Part shown: in pieces, positions 59,603-64,000 of the stretch
Position numbering within the stretch: the stretch's first letter is position 1
How the letters are laid out: each line of letters opens with the position of its first letter
NCBI RefSeq assembly: GCF_000092025.1
Contig: NC_003062.2
Location: forward strand, 1,920,001-1,984,000
DNA: 64,000 bases
Reading direction: 5' to 3'
Source: Agrobacterium fabrum str. C58
GTDB taxonomy: Bacteria; Pseudomonadota; Alphaproteobacteria; Rhizobiales; Rhizobiaceae
Notes under the pieces: generated by a model
Seen by the model: the letters and a program-made list of their open reading frames with translations, nothing else
Told to the model about the DNA's origin: nothing
Databases searched by the model: none
Program-made: the position numbers and the translations under genes

Positions 59603-59853
59603 TCTTCGGTCGGATCCCGCTCGATGGTGTCACCGCGCTCAAGTTCGCCCATGGACGCGCGAAGCCTTGAGGCATTTGCCGGGTTGGACAGGAGATGCAG
59701 CGTTTCCTGCATGCTCTCATATTCTCCTTCGGCAAGCACCACGACCGCCTCTTTGCCTTGCCGCGTGACGAGCAATGGCGCGCGGGTTTCCAGAACCCGG
59801 TCGAAATGGGTCGCGAAGTTCTGCCTGAACTCGGTAAATCGCACATTCGCCAT
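59599..59853 (-). CDS. yefM: YefM-type antitoxin
   Basis: An 84-residue Phd/YefM antitoxin. MANVRFTEFRQNFATHFDRVLETRAPLLVTRQGKEAVVVLAEGEYESMQET in outline is the DNA-binding dimerisation domain; the C-terminal part (LHLLSNPANASRLRASMGELERGDTIERD) wraps the toxin. The start is the ATG at 59853; the frame runs back to 59985 across the operator. It should repress its own promoter together with the toxin. Confidence 0.95.
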   Translation of the reverse strand: MANVRFTEFRQNFATHFDRVLETRAPLLVTRQGKEAVVVLAEGEYESMQETLHLLSNPANASRLRASMGELERGDTIERDPTEE

Positions 59854-59875
59854 GAGAATTGCCCTTCCGCAAATA

Positions 59876-59893
59876 TGTACAGATTTATGTACG
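59876..59893 (-). promoter_or_regulatory. YefM-YoeB operator with two TGTAC motifs
   Basis: TGTACA (59876-59881) and TGTACG (59888-59893) have centres 12 bases apart, 23 bases before the antitoxin ATG. The Escherichia coli YefM-YoeB complex is known to bind two TGTACA sites with 12-base spacing between centres, so the match is close. Confidence 0.72.
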
Positions 59894-59941
59894 CTCCAAA
59901 CGCCGAAAGTCAAGATACATCGGTGCGACCGATAACAAGAA

Positions 59942-59965
59942 AGGCCGGAGCTTTCGCCCCGGCCT
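59942..59965 (-). terminator. Intrinsic terminator after ilvC
   Basis: AGGCCGGAGC (59942-59951) pairs with GCCCCGGCCT (59956-59965) around TTTC, with one mismatch or G-U pair, and is followed on the minus strand by TTTCTTGTT. It is 27 bases after the ilvC stop codon and separates it from the toxin-antitoxin operon. Confidence 0.85.
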
Positions 59966-59991
59966 CCATGTCTTCCACCAAGCAATGAAGC

Positions 59992-61038
<1,047 letters not shown>

Positions 61039-61058
61039 CTATTGTCTTAACCGGAACC

Positions 61059-61712
61059 TTAAGCGACCTTGCCGCCCAGTTCCGAATGCACCTTTTCCGT
61101 TCCATAGAGCGTCAAAAAGGCGACGACCGCCTTCTTGGCCCGGGCGGAAAAATCCTTGTCCGGCGCCTCGCCCAGCAGCATGCGCACATGCAAATCCGAA
61201 ACGATGAGGCCGTAAAAACTGCGATACGCCTCTTCGGCGTCATCGAAACGCAGGTAGCCGGAACGGCGACCCGCCTCGATCAGTCCACGGGCGCGGCGGT
61301 CGATCTGGCGACGGCCGCGTTCCAGCAGCAGATCGCCAAGCTTCGAACCGTCGCGGCTCGCCTGCCCGATGGCAAGACGATTGAGCGCCAGCGATACATC
61401 GCCCGCCAGCACGTCCAGCAGATCATGTGCGAAAACCTCGAGATGATCGGCAAGCTGCGGCGCGGAGACGCGGTCGCCCGCTTTCTCGAAGGTGCGAACC
61501 TTGCTCTGCTGGAAGGTGATCATCGCCGCCAGCAGGCCGTCGCGATCGCCGAACCATTTGTAGAGGCTTTCCTTCGAACAGTTGGCGGCACGCGCCAGCC
61601 CGGATGTGGTGAGCGCTTTCTCGCCGCCCTCGACCAATAGACGCAATGCCTGGTCCAGAACGGCGTTCTGGCGCGGCGAAAATTCCTGCGTTGTGATCGG
61701 GTCGGAAGCCAA
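61059..61712 (-). CDS. TetR family transcriptional regulator
   Basis: A 217-residue regulator. The N-terminal HTH is LDQALRLLVEGGEKALTTSGLARAANCSKESLYKWFGDRDGLLAAMI (recognition helix CSKESLYKWFG). The C-terminal ligand domain is of the AcrR/AefR C-terminal type (about 90-205) and has no clue to the ligand. The start is TTG at 61712, with GGAG nine bases ahead. A perfect palindrome 29 bases upstream is the probable self-operator. It may also affect ilvC, which follows. Confidence 0.9.
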   Translation of the reverse strand: MASDPITTQEFSPRQNAVLDQALRLLVEGGEKALTTSGLARAANCSKESLYKWFGDRDGLLAAMITFQQSKVRTFEKAGDRVSAPQLADHLEVFAHDLLDVLAGDVSLALNRLAIGQASRDGSKLGDLLLERGRRQIDRRARGLIEAGRRSGYLRFDDAEEAYRSFYGLIVSDLHVRMLLGEAPDKDFSARAKKAVVAFLTLYGTEKVHSELGGKVA

Positions 61713-61740
61713 GTCTTTCCACTCCAGGGGCTAGATTGAT

Positions 61741-61754
61741 GTACCGTACGGTAC
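61741..61754. promoter_or_regulatory. TetR-type operator palindrome
   Basis: GTACCGTACGGTAC is a perfect 14-base palindrome directly ahead of the TetR gene start (28 bases). Its length and ACCGTACGGT core resemble known TetR-family operators, so autoregulation is likely. Confidence 0.75.
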
Positions 61755-61912
61755 GGTTCGAGCGCCATTTAAGCGGAGGCAGCGTTGCGGTCAAGCGGAT
61801 TCTTTAGAGGGAGACGAGAATTGGCGCTTTGCCCTGTAGTATGAAGGGAAGCCCTGGGGGAGCCTTAAGGAGGTTGGGCGTTTGTCAGCTAACCAAAGGT
61901 GGGTGTGGCTTT

Positions 61913-62068
61913 ACCCCCCTCTGCCCTGCCGGGCATCTCCCCCTCAAGGGGGGAGATCAGCAATCGGCCCACTTGCCGCTTCATTCCCGGACTTCGAGAT
62001 GGCCGAGACCTTGCCGCATATCGATCTCCCCCCTTGAGGGGGAGATGCCCGGCAGGGCAGAGGGGGGT
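61913..62068. repeat. Full-length 156-base mosaic palindromic repeat, copy 2
   Basis: Left arm 61913-61958 and right arm 62023-62068 are inverted copies. The arms match those of copy 1 (57166-57322) almost base for base; the 64-base centre is more divergent but keeps GCCGCTTCATT and TCGAGATGG. It lies between the TetR and AraC genes, which are otherwise separated by about 400 bases without a gene. Confidence 0.92.
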
Positions 62069-62111
62069 AAAGCCCCACGCACCACAGATCTGCCGTGAAT
62101 GGACACCCCAT

Positions 62112-63017
62112 CTACCCCGCCGCTATCTCACGCGAGGCGTCAACATCCCGCGACGGCGACAATCCATAAAACCGGCTATATTCGCGGCTGAACTGCGACG
62201 GGCTCTGGTAACCGACGCGATGACCGGCGGTGCCGGCATCCAGCCGCTCCAGCAGCATCAGCCGGCGCGCCTCGTGCAGGCGAAGCTGCTTCTGATACTG
62301 CACCGGCGTCATGGCCGTGATCGTCTTGAAATGATGGTGGAAGGACGAAACGCTCATGCCGATCTGTTCGGCCAGCTCTTCGATCCGGAGCTGGCGCGCG
62401 AAATTCTCGCGCAGCCAGGCGATGGCGCGGGCGATGCGGTTGCCGTGGCTGCCGGCCGCGATGACGTTCATCAATTGCCCGCCGGCCGGTCCGGTCAGGA
62501 TGCGATAGAGGATCTCCTGCTCGATCAGCGGCGCCATGGCGGCGATGTCGGCTGGACGATCAAGCAAGCGCAGGAGCCGTATGGCCGCATCGAGAAGTTC
62601 CGGTGTTGCCCTGTTGACGACGATGCCGCGCTGCGCATTCGCCGGCTCCGAAGATGGATCGATCGGTATGCGGCGCATGAGATCGAGCAGCTTTTCACTA
62701 TCGATGGCAAGGGCAATACAGAAATGCGGCACCTCCCGGCTCGCCTCCACCACCCGCCATGCAACAGGCAGATCGAGCGATGTCAGAAGATAATCACCCG
62801 CGCCGTAATTTATGGTGTCCGTGCCCAATTGCACGCTTTTCGACCCCTGGATTACCATAGCGAGACAGGGGCGGTAATTGCCGTGGCATGGTGCGCTGGG
62901 GATCGTGCGCCGACTGATGCCGAGGGATTCGATCGCCGTCCGCACCTCACCGTCATGGGTGGCGTGCCGCGCGGCGATGGCGGCGATCTCCTGATAGACA
63001 TTGAACGGGAAGGACAT
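62112..63017 (-). CDS. AraC family regulator with AraC_N (YqhC-like) domain
   Basis: A 301-residue regulator. The N-terminal cupin-like AraC_N domain (about 20-170: [27 protein letters not shown]) is followed by two HTH motifs ([46 protein letters not shown] in outline, and [19 protein letters not shown]). In Escherichia coli the relative YqhC senses aldehydes and activates an adjacent aldehyde reductase gene. Here the divergent neighbour is an alcohol dehydrogenase, which fits the same design. Confidence 0.92.
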   Translation of the reverse strand: MSFPFNVYQEIAAIAARHATHDGEVRTAIESLGISRRTIPSAPCHGNYRPCLAMVIQGSKSVQLGTDTINYGAGDYLLTSLDLPVAWRVVEASREVPHFCIALAIDSEKLLDLMRRIPIDPSSEPANAQRGIVVNRATPELLDAAIRLLRLLDRPADIAAMAPLIEQEILYRILTGPAGGQLMNVIAAGSHGNRIARAIAWLRENFARQLRIEELAEQIGMSVSSFHHHFKTITAMTPVQYQKQLRLHEARRLMLLERLDAGTAGHRVGYQSPSQFSREYSRFYGLSPSRDVDASREIAAG

Positions 63018-63106
63018 GGGGGAAATCCCTTAACTGAAAGAAGAGATGTATTGGATGTTGCTTATCTAGAAAGCCGCCCGCCATCCGCAAAGAGCACGAT
63101 GTGTAT

Positions 63107-63128
63107 TTTTTGCAGGATCGTGCAAAAA
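63107..63128. promoter_or_regulatory. Inverted repeat in the AraC-dehydrogenase divergent gap
   Basis: TTTTTGCA (63107-63114) and TGCAAAAA (63121-63128) form a perfect eight-base inverted repeat with a six-base spacer, midway between the divergent start codons (63017 and 63207). It is the only strong palindrome in the gap and is the best candidate for the regulator's site. Confidence 0.55.
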
Positions 63129-63206
63129 GCTCGGAGGATCGCTCTAACGCCTCTTTGCACTTCCATCGCATATTCCGCCGTCCCCAACTCCCGAAAGGAT
63201 ATTCAG

Positions 63207-64000
63207 ATGGCTATTGCAAGAGGTTATGCTGCGACCGACGCGTCGAAGCCGCTTACCCCGTTCACCTTCGAACGCCGCGAGCCGAATGATGACGACGTCG
63301 TCATCGATATCAAATATGCCGGCATCTGCCACTCGGACATCCACACCGTCCGCAACGAATGGCACAATGCCGTTTACCCGATCGTTCCGGGCCACGAAAT
63401 CGCCGGTGTCGTGCGGGCCGTTGGTTCCAAGGTCACGCGGTTCAAGGTCGGCGACCATGTCGGCGTCGGCTGCTTTGTCGATTCCTGCGTTGGCTGCGCC
63501 ACCCGCGATGTCGACAATGAGCAGTATATGCCGGGTCTCGTGCAGACCTACAATTCCGTTGAACGGGACGGCAAGAGCGCGACCCAGGGCGGTTATTCCG
63601 ACCATATCGTGGTCAGGGAAGACTACGTCCTGTCCATCCCGGACAACCTGCCGCTCGATGCCTCCGCGCCGCTTCTCTGCGCCGGCATCACGCTCTATTC
63701 GCCGCTGCAGCACTGGAATGCAGGCCCCGGCAAGAAAGTGGCTATCGTCGGCATGGGTGGCCTTGGCCACATGGGCGTGAAGATCGGCTCGGCCATGGGC
63801 GCTGATATCACCGTTCTCTCGCAGACGCTGTCGAAGAAGGAAGACGGCCTCAAGCTCGGCGCGAAGGAATATTACGCCACCAGCGACGCCTCGACCTTTG
63901 AGAAACTCGCCGGCACCTTCGACCTGATCCTGTGCACAGTCTCGGCCGAAATCGACTGGAACGCCTACCTCAACCTGCTCAAGGTCAACGGCACGATGGT
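63207..64000 (+). CDS. NAD(P)-dependent zinc alcohol dehydrogenase, CAD family (3' end cut)
   Basis: The first 264 codons of a medium-chain dehydrogenase related to YahK and cinnamyl alcohol dehydrogenases, which reduce aldehydes with NADPH. Catalytic zinc ligands Cys41 (GICHSDIH) and His63-Glu64 (PGHEI) are present, and the coenzyme loop is [15 protein letters not shown]. Of the four structural-zinc cysteines only Cys94 and Cys97 remain; the third and fourth positions are Arg100 and Met108. The start is the ATG at 63207, after AAAGGA. The frame continues past 64000. Confidence 0.92.
   Translation, partial: MAIARGYAATDASKPLTPFTFERREPNDDDVVIDIKYAGICHSDIHTVRNEWHNAVYPIVPGHEIAGVVRAVGSKVTRFKVGDHVGVGCFVDSCVGCATRDVDNEQYMPGLVQTYNSVERDGKSATQGGYSDHIVVREDYVLSIPDNLPLDASAPLLCAGITLYSPLQHWNAGPGKKVAIVGMGGLGHMGVKIGSAMGADITVLSQTLSKKEDGLKLGAKEYYATSDASTFEKLAGTFDLILCTVSAEIDWNAYLNLLKVNGTM

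Overview
The window is a piece of a Rhizobiales chromosome, almost certainly Agrobacterium (tumefaciens/fabrum group). The bacteriophytochrome at 34292-36529 reproduces the known Agp1 landmarks (Cys20, Asp197, His250, His280, His528, 745 residues). The ribosomal/RNA polymerase block, BA14K- and PRC-barrel-type envelope proteins, HWE-family kinases and mosaic palindromic repeats all fit the family. GC is high and uniform. I see no insertion sequence, prophage, rRNA operon or CRISPR array.

Layout. (1) 1-17557 is the transcription/translation core, read on the minus strand: tuf, an epimerase, tRNA-Trp, secE, nusG, rplK, rplA, rplJ, rplL, rpoB, rpoC, then rpsL cut by the left edge. Three plus-strand genes (a small acidic protein, a VOC protein and a LuxR regulator) sit between rpoC and rpsL. 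(2) 17558-36772 is about 19 kb of accessory genes lying between tuf and tRNA-Gly/tRNA-Tyr, which are near neighbours in many bacteria. It holds TerC, small envelope proteins, a lipid-modification cluster ending in an ECF sigma/anti-sigma pair (21524-29182), and two three-gene sensory operons of the same design, one headed by a CHASE3 kinase and one by the Agp1 phytochrome, with a lone receiver protein between them (29267-36529). (3) 36773-52147 holds tRNA-Gly, tRNA-Tyr, rlmB, a thioesterase, a PepSY membrane protein, an HxlR-controlled oxidoreductase pair, uvrB, envelope and stress proteins, tRNA-Thr and a diguanylate cyclase. (4) 52179-64000 is metabolic and transport: a nuclease-fold hydrolase, a three-gene ABC importer, an aminotransferase, an RbsD/FucU protein, a YefM-YoeB toxin-antitoxin pair, ilvC, a TetR and an AraC regulator, and an alcohol dehydrogenase cut by the right edge.

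How they work together. Two themes recur outside the core. One is light and oxidative stress: the phytochrome phosphorelay, the ECF-linked fatty-acid modification genes, and GGAAC-N16-CGTT (EcfG-type general stress) promoter matches ahead of the BA14K and PRC-barrel genes. The other is a family of 156-bp palindromic mosaic repeats, present as two full copies (57166, 61913) and one half copy read in frame inside uvrB (45424), where two base changes preserve the hairpin. The best candidates for something not well described are the twin phosphorelay modules, the lipid cluster paired with a cysteine-free RskA-type anti-sigma factor, and the protein-coding repeat in uvrB.
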